A stretch of DNA of 64,000 nt, taken from positions 124,001 to 188,000 of the forward strand of contig JAZKDB010000004.1 in the NCBI GenBank assembly GCA_040387755.1, given 5' to 3'. Source of the DNA: Rurimicrobium sp040387755. GTDB lineage: Bacteria; Bacteroidota; Bacteroidia; Chitinophagales; Chitinophagaceae. This document shows positions 1 through 9,104 of this stretch, in pieces. The notes below the pieces were generated by a model that was not told the origin of the DNA, ran no database searches, and worked only from the letters and a program-made list of their open reading frames with translations. A program made the position numbers and the translations under genes. Every line of letters starts with the position of its first letter. Positions within the stretch are counted from its first letter, which is position 1.

Positions 1-921
1 AACCTGATTTATCCTTCAGGAGCTACCATTGCTGATGTTTGCTTTAAACATCCTGATTTTACAGGAATTCACTTCACTGGTTCTACAGGTGTTTTTCAAA
101 GTATTTGGAAAACAATCGGAGAAAATATCAGCAAGTACAAAACCTATCCACGTATTGTAGGCGAAACAGGCGGTAAAGATTTCATCTTTGCACATCCTGC
201 TGCAATGGTAGACTCTGTAGTGGCCAATATCGTTCGTGGTGCATTTGAATATCAGGGACAAAAATGTTCTGCAACTTCAAGGGTATACATCCCCAGCAAC
301 CTTGCCGATGAAATAAAAAGCAAATTGGTTGCAGAGATGAAAACCCTTAAAATGGGGCCTGTTGATGATTTTACCAATTTTGTAAATGCAGTAATTGATG
401 AAAAATCTTTTGACAAACTGGCCAGCTATATTGATGATGTAAAAAACAGCAATGGCAAAGCCAGCATATTGGCCGGTGGCGGTTACGACAAATCGAAAGG
501 ATGGTTTATTGAGCCTACTGTTATAGAAACAACTGACCCAAAATATGTAACGATGTGCGAAGAGCTTTTTGGACCTGTTGTAACGCTACACGTTTATGAA
601 GCGGATAATTGGGAAGCTATGCTAGATGTGGTAGACAGCACTTCGGAATATGCACTTACCGGTGCTATCTTCTCACAAGATCGTTATGCAATTGAAGTAA
701 TGACAAAAAAACTAACCAATTCTGCTGGTAATTTTTATATCAATGATAAACCCTCAGGGGCAGTAGTTGGGCAACAACCTTTTGGTGGGGCACGAGCATC
801 GGGCACCAATGATAAAGCAGGTGCGCCATTGAATTTATATCGCTGGATGAGCCTGAGAACAATTAAAGAAACCTTTGTACCAGTAGAAAATTACCGTTAT
901 CCTTTTCATCAGGCCGACTAA
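1..921 (+). CDS. pruA: L-glutamate gamma-semialdehyde dehydrogenase, 3' part
   Basis: The gene is cut by the left edge of the window; the last 306 residues are present and the frame is open from base 1. The enzyme oxidises glutamate semialdehyde (P5C) to glutamate with NAD+, the second step of proline breakdown. Aldehyde dehydrogenase landmarks are visible: FTGSTGVF in the NAD-binding part, the general-base Glu in GETGGKDF (codon 163-165), the catalytic Cys in QGQKCSATSR (codon 265-267), and the C-terminal PFGGARASGTNDKAG block. Spacing and wording match the long (about 540 aa) PruA/P5CDH family rather than short-chain aldehyde dehydrogenases. It is followed by a 78-bp gap with no clear terminator. 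About 235 residues of the N-terminus lie outside the window. Confidence 0.93.
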   Translation, partial: NLIYPSGATIADVCFKHPDFTGIHFTGSTGVFQSIWKTIGENISKYKTYPRIVGETGGKDFIFAHPAAMVDSVVANIVRGAFEYQGQKCSATSRVYIPSNLADEIKSKLVAEMKTLKMGPVDDFTNFVNAVIDEKSFDKLASYIDDVKNSNGKASILAGGGYDKSKGWFIEPTVIETTDPKYVTMCEELFGPVVTLHVYEADNWEAMLDVVDSTSEYALTGAIFSQDRYAIEVMTKKLTNSAGNFYINDKPSGAVVGQQPFGGARASGTNDKAGAPLNLYRWMSLRTIKETFVPVENYRYPFHQAD

Positions 922-999
922 TTTTTAACAATAGTCTAAATGGGTTGCGGAATTAAAATGTTTAATTTTACGAAAGATTAAAAACAATTTTTTAGAACA

Positions 1000-1761
1000 A
1001 TGAACAACAATTTAAATTTTACAGATTACAAAGTAGAAAGCAGCACTGTTAATGCTACAGGCTCCGTTTCTTCTACTTACATCGCCAAAGTGTTTTTGTG
1101 GATGTTTGCTGCGTTGGCAGTTTCCACAGTATTCGCCTTTCTTTTCTCCAGCAATGAAAGTTTAATGCAATACTTAATCACTTTTAACCCAACAACCGGT
1201 AAAGGTGGATTGAGTGCACTCGGTTTTGTGGTAATGTTTGCACCAATAGGATTTGTGCTGTTGATGAGTTTTGCCTTTCAACGCCTATCGGCTACTGCTC
1301 TGATTGCTTTATTTATGACTTATGCTGCTATCAATGGCATCAGCTTTAGCTTTATCCTGCTCAATTACACAGCCAATTCTGTAATCGGCTGTTTTGCATC
1401 TGCAGCTGCCATGTTTGGTATTATGGCAGTAATGGGTTATACCACTAAAAAGGACTTAACTTCATTTGGCCGCCTCCTCACCATGGGATTAATCGGTATC
1501 GTAATTGCTATGCTCATCAATATGTTTCTTAAAAGCGACACAATGGGCTATTTAATCAGCGTTATTGGTGTGGCGGTGTTTACTGGTCTTACTGCCTATG
1601 ATGTTCAAAAACTTAAGAACATTGGTGCTGGAGTTGAGTATGGCGAAATATCTGAAGTAGATGGTAAAAAATTAGGCATTCTTGGAGCACTTACTTTATA
1701 CCTCGATTTTATCAATATCTTTTTGTTATTGCTTCGCTTATTTGGCGGTCGTAGAGATTAA
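1000..1761 (+). CDS. Bax inhibitor-1/YccA family membrane protein
   Basis: This 253-residue protein has about seven hydrophobic segments after a short polar N-terminus, and it has the family wording in TGLTAYDVQKLK and GALTLYLDFINIFLLLLRLFG near the C-terminus. YbhL/YccA/BI-1 proteins are inner-membrane proteins, some of which act as pH-sensitive calcium leak channels or interact with the FtsH protease. The exact role in this organism cannot be read from the sequence. The gene stands alone between pruA and a bidirectional terminator. The start ATG has no Shine-Dalgarno sequence, as is usual in this window. Confidence 0.9.
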   Translation: MNNNLNFTDYKVESSTVNATGSVSSTYIAKVFLWMFAALAVSTVFAFLFSSNESLMQYLITFNPTTGKGGLSALGFVVMFAPIGFVLLMSFAFQRLSATALIALFMTYAAINGISFSFILLNYTANSVIGCFASAAAMFGIMAVMGYTTKKDLTSFGRLLTMGLIGIVIAMLINMFLKSDTMGYLISVIGVAVFTGLTAYDVQKLKNIGAGVEYGEISEVDGKKLGILGALTLYLDFINIFLLLLRLFGGRRD

Positions 1762-1781
1762 TATTTCGGAAGTATAAAAAT

Positions 1782-1813
1782 AAAAAACCACCTCAAATGA
1801 GGTGGTTTTTTTT
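1782..1813. terminator. Bidirectional intrinsic terminator
   Basis: A perfect 7-bp GC-containing stem (CCACCTC/GAGGTGG, 1788-1794 with 1799-1805) and an AAAT loop are flanked by A6 on the left and T8 on the right. It therefore works on both strands, between the converging BI-1 gene and lgt. Confidence 0.85.
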
Positions 1814-1831
1814 GTGCTATTCAAAATAATT

Positions 1832-2938
1832 CTATGAAGCATTAACCACATTTTTCTTTTTATACAAAAGCAAAATGCCAATGCCGATTAAGACCAAACA
1901 AGTGGAAATAATCTCAGCCTGTGTAGGATGCATAAAACCCCAGTCATATTTGTAATTCACACGAATTTTTTCCACAAAAAAGCGTTCAAGGCCATTAACA
2001 ATAAGGTACAGACCAAAGATGTGCAGAGGTTGGCTAAAACGTTTGCGCATCATCCACAAGAACGGAAATAACATAAAAATGCAAACGATAGCTTCGTATA
2101 AGGCCGTTGGATAAACGCTTACCGGCAAAACCGCACAGTAATTACCTGTGCAACCAGGTATCATTATACCTTCATTATTGACATTGTGGGCATAGTTCAT
2201 TCCCAAAAACCAGTCGGGCAAGCAAGACGGGGCGGGTGTAAATCCGTGTGGAATAGCCGAAAGCTCATTCATGTTTTTGACATCGCCATAGCGCATAAAC
2301 CACTCTGGGAAAGTCTGCAGCATTTGCTGAAAACCATCCTTACTTGCTGCTTGTAATTGGCCACTAGCATCAGTAATGTAGGCAGAGTTGAAAATACCCC
2401 AATCACCATCGCCCGAAAAATGACAACCCAAACGGCCAATGCCATAGGCTAAAATCAAAGCTGGTGCGGCCGTGTCGCAAAGTGTTGCAAATGGAATTTT
2501 GTATTTTTTTGCATAGAAGTATAGTAGCGTAGTGGCTAAAATTAATCCACCATAAAAAGTAAGCCCACTTCGTGAAAAAAGACTGTCAATAGGATCCTGT
2601 ATAAAATACTCCCAGGTTTCAAGTGCATTAAAAATTTTTGCCCCTACCAAACCGCCAATTGCAGCAATCATCAAAATGGTACTCACTCGTTCGTGTGGGT
2701 ATACCAAGCCTTTAGTTTTGATCTTTTTACCGGTCTCTTTGTTGATGTATTCAACATCGCCTTCTACCGGTTGCAAAACCCCCAGTTTTTCATATCGCTT
2801 CATCTCACGGCTCATCACCAGCAAGCCAGCAATAAATGCCAGAGCCATCAAGAATCCGAAAGTCTTGAAAATTCCGAGCCACTCTGGCATCGGATTATTC
2901 AGCAGACTTTGAAACAAGTATTGAAAATCAGGATACAT
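1832..2938 (-). CDS. lgt: Prolipoprotein diacylglyceryl transferase
   Basis: Lgt transfers diacylglycerol from phosphatidylglycerol to the lipobox Cys of prolipoproteins in the inner membrane, the first step of lipoprotein maturation. Seven or so membrane segments are visible. Family landmarks are RSGLTFYGGL, the signature region GIGRLGCHFSGDGDWG (equivalent to GRxGNFxNxE) and YPTALYEA near the C-terminus. The chosen ATG gives 368 residues; an in-frame TTG 11 codons upstream is unlikely because the conserved N-terminal membrane helix starts soon after the ATG. The protein is longer than the roughly 290 aa of E. coli because of loops around residues 60-75 and 200-260, which is common in Bacteroidota. 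Several lipoproteins encoded in this window would be its substrates. Confidence 0.9.
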   Translation of the reverse strand: MYPDFQYLFQSLLNNPMPEWLGIFKTFGFLMALAFIAGLLVMSREMKRYEKLGVLQPVEGDVEYINKETGKKIKTKGLVYPHERVSTILMIAAIGGLVGAKIFNALETWEYFIQDPIDSLFSRSGLTFYGGLILATTLLYFYAKKYKIPFATLCDTAAPALILAYGIGRLGCHFSGDGDWGIFNSAYITDASGQLQAASKDGFQQMLQTFPEWFMRYGDVKNMNELSAIPHGFTPAPSCLPDWFLGMNYAHNVNNEGIMIPGCTGNYCAVLPVSVYPTALYEAIVCIFMLFPFLWMMRKRFSQPLHIFGLYLIVNGLERFFVEKIRVNYKYDWGFMHPTQAEIISTCLVLIGIGILLLYKKKNVVNAS

Positions 2939-3087
2939 ATGCAAACGTTTAAGCGAAAAGTAAAAAACCAAACTATTTGGCGAAAATAAGCATTGCCACC
3001 AAAAGCACTGGCTAAAATTTACATAATAAGCTATAAGTAGATTATTTGTTTTATCAATGGCTAAATTTGGTAAATAGGTATTATTTG

Positions 3088-3119
3088 CTTGCTTATCCCA
3101 AAGCCAAAGGCTATATTTG
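3088..3119 (+). promoter_or_regulatory. Bacteroidota-type promoter of sdhCAB
   Basis: A -7 box TATATTTG (3112-3119) fits TAnnTTTG, with CTTG 20 nt upstream as a -33 candidate. Transcription would start near 3125, giving a leader of about 35 nt to the sdhC ATG at 3162. The TTG at 3117 lies inside the box and so cannot be the start codon. Confidence 0.55.
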
Positions 3120-3161
3120 CAAAAATTTTACAAAACTATTACAAAAGTATTGTTCAGTATT

Positions 3162-3836
3162 ATGACTTGGAAGCAACATTTCACCTCTTCTGTCGGTAAA
3201 AAATTAGTAATGGCATTTACCGGCTTGTTTCTCATCGGATTTTTGGTGATTCACGTTTATTTAAATGCTCAGATTTTCTTGCCGGATGGTAAAGAGAAAT
3301 TTCTTGCCGGAGCACATTTTATGGGTACAAATGCAGTGACACGTATACTGGAAATCGGTCTTGTTGCAGGATTCCTGTTGCATATCATTCAGGGTTTGAT
3401 GCTTTGGAATCAAAATGCTAAAAAACGTTCTGCAGGTCGTTATGCTGTAAGTGCAGGTAATGCAACCAGTAAATGGTACAGCCGCTCTATGGGTTTGCTG
3501 GGAACGATTGTTTTGTTGTTCCTGATTATGCACACTTCACATTTCTGGATTCCTAACCGCGCCAATCAGTTTACAACAGGAGAAGAAATCGACTTATATG
3601 AAAAAATGCAGATTGTATTTGAAAATCCAATCGTTGTAGCATTGTATGTTTTAGGTTGTGCCTCATTGTGCTTTCACCTTGTACACGGTTTTTATTCTGC
3701 ATTCCAAACATTAGGTATGGGAACGAGTAAGTACAAAACTGCTATCCGCAATACAGGAATCGCCTTCTCCATCATCGTAACCATCATGTTTGCCCTGATG
3801 CCAATTGCATTCCACTTCAATATCCTGTTAGGATAA
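3162..3836 (+). CDS. sdhC: Succinate dehydrogenase cytochrome b subunit
   Basis: This is the membrane anchor of a type B (single-subunit, five-helix, di-haem) succinate:menaquinone reductase, 224 residues long. It begins MTWKQHFTSSVGKKLVMAFT, the standard start of the Bacteroidota cytochrome b558 family, followed by five hydrophobic helices. Helix histidines suitable as haem ligands are present (VIHVYLN, GFLLHIIQG, LIMHTSHFW, CFHLVHGF). The ATG at 3162 is preferred over an upstream in-frame TTG at 3117, which overlaps the -7 promoter box. It is first in the order sdhC-sdhA-sdhB, with 52 bp before sdhA. In the cell it passes electrons from succinate to the quinone pool. Confidence 0.94.
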   Translation: MTWKQHFTSSVGKKLVMAFTGLFLIGFLVIHVYLNAQIFLPDGKEKFLAGAHFMGTNAVTRILEIGLVAGFLLHIIQGLMLWNQNAKKRSAGRYAVSAGNATSKWYSRSMGLLGTIVLLFLIMHTSHFWIPNRANQFTTGEEIDLYEKMQIVFENPIVVALYVLGCASLCFHLVHGFYSAFQTLGMGTSKYKTAIRNTGIAFSIIVTIMFALMPIAFHFNILLG

Positions 3837-3888
3837 TCGGAAATCATTTATTTTTTTGAACAGAATTTCTTGATAAATTATTCAGAAT

Positions 3889-5865
3889 ATGCCACTTAAT
3901 AATAGAATACCCGCAGGTGAATTAGCTACCAAATGGGAAAAGTATAAATCAACCTGTAAACTGGTAAACCCAGCCAACAAACGTAGTATTGAAATTATCG
4001 TTGTCGGTACTGGTCTTGCAGGAGCCTCAGCTGCAGCCTCTTTGGGCGAGCTTGGTTATAAAGTAAAAGCATTTTGTTTTCAGGATAGCCCCCGCCGTGC
4101 ACACAGTATTGCTGCACAGGGAGGTATCAATGCAGCCAAAAATTATCAAAATGATGGTGACTCTGTTTACCGTCTATTCTATGATACCATTAAAGGTGGT
4201 GACTACCGTGCGCGTGAAGCCAATGTTCATCGTTTGGCCGAAGTAAGTGGTAACATTATCGACCAGTGCGTGGCACAAGGGGTTCCCTTCGCCCGCGAAT
4301 ATGGTGGATTATTGAGCAATCGTTCTTTTGGTGGCACTCAGGTTCAGCGTACTTTCTATGCTGCAGGCCAAACCGGTCAGCAATTATTGATTGGTGCGTA
4401 TCAGTCTTTGGAGCGTCAGGTGGCTTTGGGAAATGTTACGATGTACGCCCGTCATGAGATGCTGGATATTGTAAAAATTGATGGCAAAGCACGTGGTATC
4501 ATTGCGCGTAACTTAGTTTCGGGAGAATTAGAACGTCATTTTGGTCACGCAGTATTATTGTGTACTGGTGGTTATGGTAACGTTTTCTACCTTTCTACCA
4601 ATGCAATGGGCAGTAACGTAACGGCAGCCTGGAAAGCACACAAACAAGGTGCATTCTTTGGTAATCCTTGCTTTACCCAAATTCACCCAACCTGTATTCC
4701 TGTATCTGGTGATCATCAGTCAAAATTGACTTTGATGTCGGAATCACTGCGAAATGACGGTCGTATCTGGGTACCTAAAAAACAAAATGATACCCGTAAA
4801 GCCAACGAAATACCTGAAGAGGAAAGAGATTATTATTTGGAGCGTCGTTACCCGGCATTTGGTAACCTCGTACCACGTGACGTAGCCAGCCGCGCTGCAA
4901 AAGAGCGTTGTGATGCTGGATATGGTGTAGGAGCAAGTAAGCAAGCCGTTTATCTGGATTATGCTGCGGCCATTTTGCGCTATGGTAAAATCGAAGCTGG
5001 TAAACAAGGTTTGAACAATGTTTCAGAAGCAGACATTATCAAAATGGGTAAAGAAGTTGTTGCCTCTAAATATGGTAACCTCTTCGAAATGTATGAGAAA
5101 ATTACCGGTGAAAATCCATACGAAGTTCCGATGCGTATTTATCCTGCAGTCCATTACACAATGGGCGGCCTTTGGGTAGATTATGAATTGATGACGACTG
5201 TGCCAGGTTTGTATGCCTTGGGTGAAGCCAACTTTAGCGACCACGGTGCAAACCGTCTTGGAGCTTCTGCTTTGATGCAAGGTTTGGCCGATGGTTATTT
5301 CGTTATCCCTTATACTATTGGTAATTATCTGGCCGATGAAATTCGTACCAAATCTATTCCTACAGATCACCCTGCCTTTGTTGCTGCTGAAAAAGTAGTT
5401 GCAGATCGCATCAATAAATTGATGAGCATCCAAGGAACGACAAGTGTAGAAAGCATGCACAAGCGTTTGGGTAAAATCATGTGGGACAAATGTGGAATGG
5501 CTCGTAACGAAAAAGGATTGAAAGAAGCCATCGAAGAGATTCGCGCTTTGAAGAAAGAATTCTGGAGTAATGTCCGTATTCCAGGCGATATCAATGAATA
5601 TAATCCTGAACTGGACAAAGCCAACCGCGTTGCAGACTTTATAGAGCTGGGAGAACTGATGTGTATGGATGCTCTTAACAGAGAAGAAAGCTGTGGTGGT
5701 CACTTCCGCGAAGAATATCAAACAGAAGAAGGAGAAGCAGAACGCCGTGATGAACAATTTATGTATGTTGCTGCCTGGGAATACAAAGCAGACAGTCAGT
5801 TTAAGTTGCATAAGGAAGAGTTGATTTACGATGTGGTTCATCCAAGTGCACGTTCTTACAAATAG
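3889..5865 (+). CDS. sdhA: Succinate dehydrogenase/fumarate reductase flavoprotein subunit
   Basis: This is the catalytic subunit that oxidises succinate to fumarate using covalently bound FAD. The N-terminal dinucleotide-binding motif (IIVVGTGLAGASAAASLGEL) is followed by the FAD-linking signature RRAHSIAAQGG, with His at residue 72. Later come HPTCIPVSG, the capping-domain residues, and GLYALGEANFSDHGANRLGA with SALMQGLADGYF. Its 658 residues fit the type B family, which is longer than the E. coli enzyme. It is the middle gene of sdhCAB. The long reverse-strand open frames under it are codon-usage shadows. Confidence 0.96.
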   Translation: MPLNNRIPAGELATKWEKYKSTCKLVNPANKRSIEIIVVGTGLAGASAAASLGELGYKVKAFCFQDSPRRAHSIAAQGGINAAKNYQNDGDSVYRLFYDTIKGGDYRAREANVHRLAEVSGNIIDQCVAQGVPFAREYGGLLSNRSFGGTQVQRTFYAAGQTGQQLLIGAYQSLERQVALGNVTMYARHEMLDIVKIDGKARGIIARNLVSGELERHFGHAVLLCTGGYGNVFYLSTNAMGSNVTAAWKAHKQGAFFGNPCFTQIHPTCIPVSGDHQSKLTLMSESLRNDGRIWVPKKQNDTRKANEIPEEERDYYLERRYPAFGNLVPRDVASRAAKERCDAGYGVGASKQAVYLDYAAAILRYGKIEAGKQGLNNVSEADIIKMGKEVVASKYGNLFEMYEKITGENPYEVPMRIYPAVHYTMGGLWVDYELMTTVPGLYALGEANFSDHGANRLGASALMQGLADGYFVIPYTIGNYLADEIRTKSIPTDHPAFVAAEKVVADRINKLMSIQGTTSVESMHKRLGKIMWDKCGMARNEKGLKEAIEEIRALKKEFWSNVRIPGDINEYNPELDKANRVADFIELGELMCMDALNREESCGGHFREEYQTEEGEAERRDEQFMYVAAWEYKADSQFKLHKEELIYDVVHPSARSYK

Positions 5866-5985
5866 TGATTTGAAAATTTCTGATGCAGAATCAGATAGAG
5901 TGATAAGAACATTTAAATAAATAATTACAACGAGCAAGACGAAAATTGGGTAATTGCCAAATCTTCAAATCTTCAAATTAGCAGT

Positions 5986-6747
5986 ATGGAACACTACAAT
6001 ATGAATCTCACACTGAAAGTGTGGAAACAAAAAAACGGAAAAACAGCTGGTCGTTTCGAAACTTATCAGGTTAAGGATATTTCTTCTGAAATGTCTTTCC
6101 TTGAGATGTTTGACGTGCTGAACGAGCAATTGATTGCAGAAGGTAAAGAACCTGTTGCTTTTGACCATGACTGTCGCGAAGGCATTTGTGGTATGTGTAG
6201 CATGTACATTAATGGCCGTGCTCATGGACCATGGCACCACAATACAACCTGCCAATTGCATATGCGCGAGTACAAAAATGGTGATACCATCGTGGTTGAA
6301 CCATGGCGTGCAGATGCATTCCCTGTAATTAAAGATTTAGTCGTGAATCGCTCTGCCTTCGATCATATCATTCAGGCTGGTGGCTATGTATCGGTTAATA
6401 CTGGTAATGCTCAGGATGCAAATGCCTTGCCTATCGAAAAGCTGAAAGCAGATGACGCTTTTGCAGCAGCAGCTTGTATCGGTTGTGGTGCTTGTGTAGC
6501 GGCTTGTCCTAATGCATCAGCTATGTTATTCCTTTCGGCTAAAGTGGCGCATTTGGCGCAATTACCCCAAGGTGAAGTAGAGCGCAAAGACCGTGTGGTT
6601 AATATGGTCAACCAAATGGATAAAGAAGGTTTTGGTAGCTGTACCAACATTGGTGCCTGCGAAGCAGAATGTCCTAAAGGTATTTCGCTGGAGAACATTG
6701 CCCGCCTGAACCGTGAGTATATCGGAGCAACTTTCGCCGGTAAATAA
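5986..6747 (+). CDS. sdhB: Succinate dehydrogenase iron-sulfur subunit
   Basis: This subunit carries electrons from FAD to the membrane anchor. A plant-type 2Fe-2S ligand set (CREGICGMC, first Cys at residue 63, plus the later C in TTCQLHM) is followed by a ferredoxin-like domain with CIGCGACVAACPN and a second cluster CTNIGACEAECPKGI. It has 253 residues. The ATG at 5986 is chosen; a second in-frame ATG lies five codons later and either is possible. The 120-bp gap from sdhA is larger than usual for this operon and holds only A+T-rich sequence with a short direct repeat (AAATCTTC twice at about 5960). A strong terminator follows. Confidence 0.95.
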   Translation: MEHYNMNLTLKVWKQKNGKTAGRFETYQVKDISSEMSFLEMFDVLNEQLIAEGKEPVAFDHDCREGICGMCSMYINGRAHGPWHHNTTCQLHMREYKNGDTIVVEPWRADAFPVIKDLVVNRSAFDHIIQAGGYVSVNTGNAQDANALPIEKLKADDAFAAAACIGCGACVAACPNASAMLFLSAKVAHLAQLPQGEVERKDRVVNMVNQMDKEGFGSCTNIGACEAECPKGISLENIARLNREYIGATFAGK

Positions 6748-6766
6748 TCTTGCAACAATTTGTTAC

Positions 6767-6807
6767 AACCCGTCTTCAATTTAAATATTGAAGACGGGTT
6801 TCTTTTT
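6767..6807 (+). terminator. Terminator of sdhCAB
   Basis: A perfect 14-bp stem (6767-6780 with 6787-6800) and a 6-nt loop are followed by a T-rich tract. Confidence 0.9.
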
Positions 6808-6849
6808 CTCAATCACGATAAACCTTTTTTACCAATAAGCGATTTAAAT

Positions 6850-6857
6850 TACCTTTG
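6850..6857 (+). promoter_or_regulatory. -7 box of the purB promoter
   Basis: TACCTTTG fits TAnnTTTG and lies only 5 nt before the purB ATG at 6863, so the transcript would be leaderless or nearly so. No clear TTTG is seen at -33. Confidence 0.5.
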
Positions 6858-6862
6858 CGCCT

Positions 6863-8212
6863 ATGGAATTATCAGCACTTACAGCCATAAGCCCTATCGA
6901 CGGGCGTTACAGAGCACAATTATCAAATCTTGCTCCTTATTTCTCCGAATTCGGGCTAATACGTTACAGGGTTTTAGTAGAAGTGGAATATTTTTTATTC
7001 CTTGCCGAAAAGAAAGTATTTGCTTTGCCTGCTTCTGTAAAACCAGCAAAATTGCGCGCCATTTACCAGAATTTTACTGAAGAAAATGCTGCACAAATCA
7101 AGGCTACCGAGCGTATTACCAATCATGATGTAAAGGCTGTTGAATACTTTTTAAAACAACAACTTACGGCACTTGGTGCAGAACAATGTGCTGAATGGGT
7201 GCATTTCGGATTGACTTCTCAGGATATAAATAATACAGCAATTCCTCTTTCTTGGAAAGAAGCACTGGAGGAAGAATACCTTCCTTCAATCAACAATCTC
7301 ATTTTGCAACTCCGCAAAATGGCCAAGAACTGGAAAAGCATATCCATGTTGGCCCGTACCCATGGTCAACCAGCATCGCCCACCACACTGGGAAAAGAAA
7401 TCATGGTTTTTGTCGAAAGACTTGAAGGGCAGGTGCAACAATTGTCTTATTTGCCTTTTGCTGCCAAATTTGGCGGAGCTACAGGTAATTTTAATGCGCA
7501 TTATGTAGCATTCCCCAATACTGATTGGGTGAAATTCGGTAACGACTTTTTAAGTAAAAAACTGGGGCTGGAAAGAATGCAATACACTACTCAAATTGAG
7601 CATTACGATAATATCGCTGCTCAATTTGATACGTTGAAGCGCATCAACAATATCCTGATTGATTTTGCGCGTGATATGTGGACCTACATCTCGATGGACT
7701 ATTTCAAACAGCAAACCAAGAAAGGAGAAATTGGTTCTTCAGCCATGCCGCATAAAGTGAACCCGATTGATTTTGAAAATGCAGAAGGAAATCTGGGTAT
7801 TGCCAATGCTTTGTATGAGCATCTTTCTGCCAAATTGCCCATCAGTCGCCTACAGCGTGACTTGACAGACAGTACTGTGTTGCGCAATATTGGAGTACCC
7901 ATGTCGCATAGTTATTTGGCCTTACGCTCGCTAGAGAAAGGTATTGGTAAATTATTGCTGAATGAAGCGAGATTGGAAGCAGACCTTGAAAACAATTGGG
8001 CTGTAGTAGCCGAGGCCATTCAGACTGTGCTACGCCGCGAGCAATTCCCTCAGCCTTATGAGGCACTCAAAGAGTTGACCAGAGGCAAAAATGGCATCAA
8101 TAAAGCCAGCATGCACCAGTTTATTGATAGCTTACAAATACCGGCCAAATTGAAGAAGGAACTCAAAGCAATAACACCACAAAACTATATTGGGGTGAAA
8201 TTTGATTATTAA
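6863..8212 (+). CDS. purB: Adenylosuccinate lyase
   Basis: PurB cleaves adenylosuccinate to AMP and fumarate, and SAICAR to AICAR, in purine synthesis. The family start ELSALTAISPIDGRY, the fumarase/lyase signature GSSAMPHKVNP at about residue 291, and the ARTHGQPASPTTLGKE block are all present. The length of 449 residues is normal. The gene is monocistronic, with a -7 box next to the ATG and a terminator behind it. Confidence 0.96.
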   Translation: MELSALTAISPIDGRYRAQLSNLAPYFSEFGLIRYRVLVEVEYFLFLAEKKVFALPASVKPAKLRAIYQNFTEENAAQIKATERITNHDVKAVEYFLKQQLTALGAEQCAEWVHFGLTSQDINNTAIPLSWKEALEEEYLPSINNLILQLRKMAKNWKSISMLARTHGQPASPTTLGKEIMVFVERLEGQVQQLSYLPFAAKFGGATGNFNAHYVAFPNTDWVKFGNDFLSKKLGLERMQYTTQIEHYDNIAAQFDTLKRINNILIDFARDMWTYISMDYFKQQTKKGEIGSSAMPHKVNPIDFENAEGNLGIANALYEHLSAKLPISRLQRDLTDSTVLRNIGVPMSHSYLALRSLEKGIGKLLLNEARLEADLENNWAVVAEAIQTVLRREQFPQPYEALKELTRGKNGINKASMHQFIDSLQIPAKLKKELKAITPQNYIGVKFDY

Positions 8213-8243
8213 ATAATTGTAGAATCAAAATGACGAAAACAAA

Positions 8244-8275
8244 AAAAGCAGCAATCTAATAGGGTCGCTGCTTTT
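8244..8275. terminator. Bidirectional terminator between purB and the mannosyltransferase gene
   Basis: The stem AAAAGCAGC/GCTGCTTTT (8244-8252 with 8267-8275) has a 14-nt loop; the A and T runs serve both converging genes. Confidence 0.75.
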
Positions 8276-8296
8276 ATAAATTATTAGTTGCTGTTC

Positions 8297-9001
8297 TTAA
8301 AAATTACGCATCTTCCATACTCCCAGCATAGCTTCTTTCACAATATTAGAACTCATTTTAGAAGTGCCTTCCGTACGGTCTATAAATGTAATAGGAACCT
8401 CTTTGATTTTGAAGCCCAGTTTCCAGGCACGGTACTTCATTTCTACCTGAAATGCATAACCTACAAACTGCACATTATCCAAAGGAATTTTTTCTAAAAC
8501 AGCTCTTCGGTAACAAATAAAGCCTGCTGTAGGGTCATTAACAGGCATCCAAGTGATTAGTTTGGTATACAATGCACCTCCTTTCGAAATCATTTTTCGA
8601 TTCAGAGGCCAGTTTACCAATTTACCACCGCTGACGTAGCGGGAACCTACTGCCACATCTGCTCCTTCGTTGGAACAAGCATTGTATAAACGGATAAGAT
8701 CATCCGGATTATGAGAAAAATCGGCATCCATTTCAAAGATAAATTCATAGCCCTTTTCCAAAGCCCATTTAAACCCGAAAATATAAGCTGTACCCAAACC
8801 CAATTTGCCTGTACGGCAAACCATATGCAATGACTCGCTAAATTCTTTCTGAAGGTTTCTTACAATATCTGCAGTACCATCAGGAGAACCATCGTCTACA
8901 ATAAGTATATGAAAATGTCCATCAAGAGACATCACCTTACGGATAATCTTTTCGATGTTTTCCTTTTCGTTGTAAGTCGGTATAATGACTAGTTTATCCA
9001 A
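8297..9001 (-). CDS. Family 2 glycosyltransferase, polyprenol-phosphate mannosyltransferase-like
   Basis: The protein matches the Dpm1-type GT2 family, which moves mannose or glucose from a nucleotide sugar to a polyprenyl phosphate at the inner face of the membrane. Visible motifs are VIIPTYNEKENI at the N-terminus, ILIVDDGSPDGT, and the metal-binding EMDADFSHNPDDL. There is no C-terminal membrane segment, so it is the short soluble form (234 aa). The start is a TTG: an in-frame stop lies four codons upstream (9011-9013) and no ATG occurs before the conserved motif. Sugar and acceptor are not determined by the sequence. Confidence 0.85.
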   Translation of the reverse strand: MDKLVIIPTYNEKENIEKIIRKVMSLDGHFHILIVDDGSPDGTADIVRNLQKEFSESLHMVCRTGKLGLGTAYIFGFKWALEKGYEFIFEMDADFSHNPDDLIRLYNACSNEGADVAVGSRYVSGGKLVNWPLNRKMISKGGALYTKLITWMPVNDPTAGFICYRRAVLEKIPLDNVQFVGYAFQVEMKYRAWKLGFKIKEVPITFIDRTEGTSKMSSNIVKEAMLGVWKMRNF

Positions 9002-9104
9002 TGTTTGATTTTAAATATCGTGGCAAAATAATGAAATAGTTTCGGCTACGAACATCTGTTAGTGATATTCTGTTTTTTTTACCAAATTATGGCAATAAAA
9101 ATCG

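Noticed and set aside
3117..3161. TTG start 15 codons before sdhC ATG
   Set aside because: It lies in the -7 promoter box and before the likely transcription start.
5023..5937. 304-codon open frame antisense to sdhA
   Set aside because: It lies wholly over conserved sdhA codons, has no recognisable domain and is a shadow of codon bias; the same holds for antisense frames in hppD, nrdJ and tuf.
5950..5980. Short direct repeat AAATCTTC between sdhA and sdhB as a regulatory site
   Set aside because: Only two copies, A+T-rich, no palindrome; probably chance.
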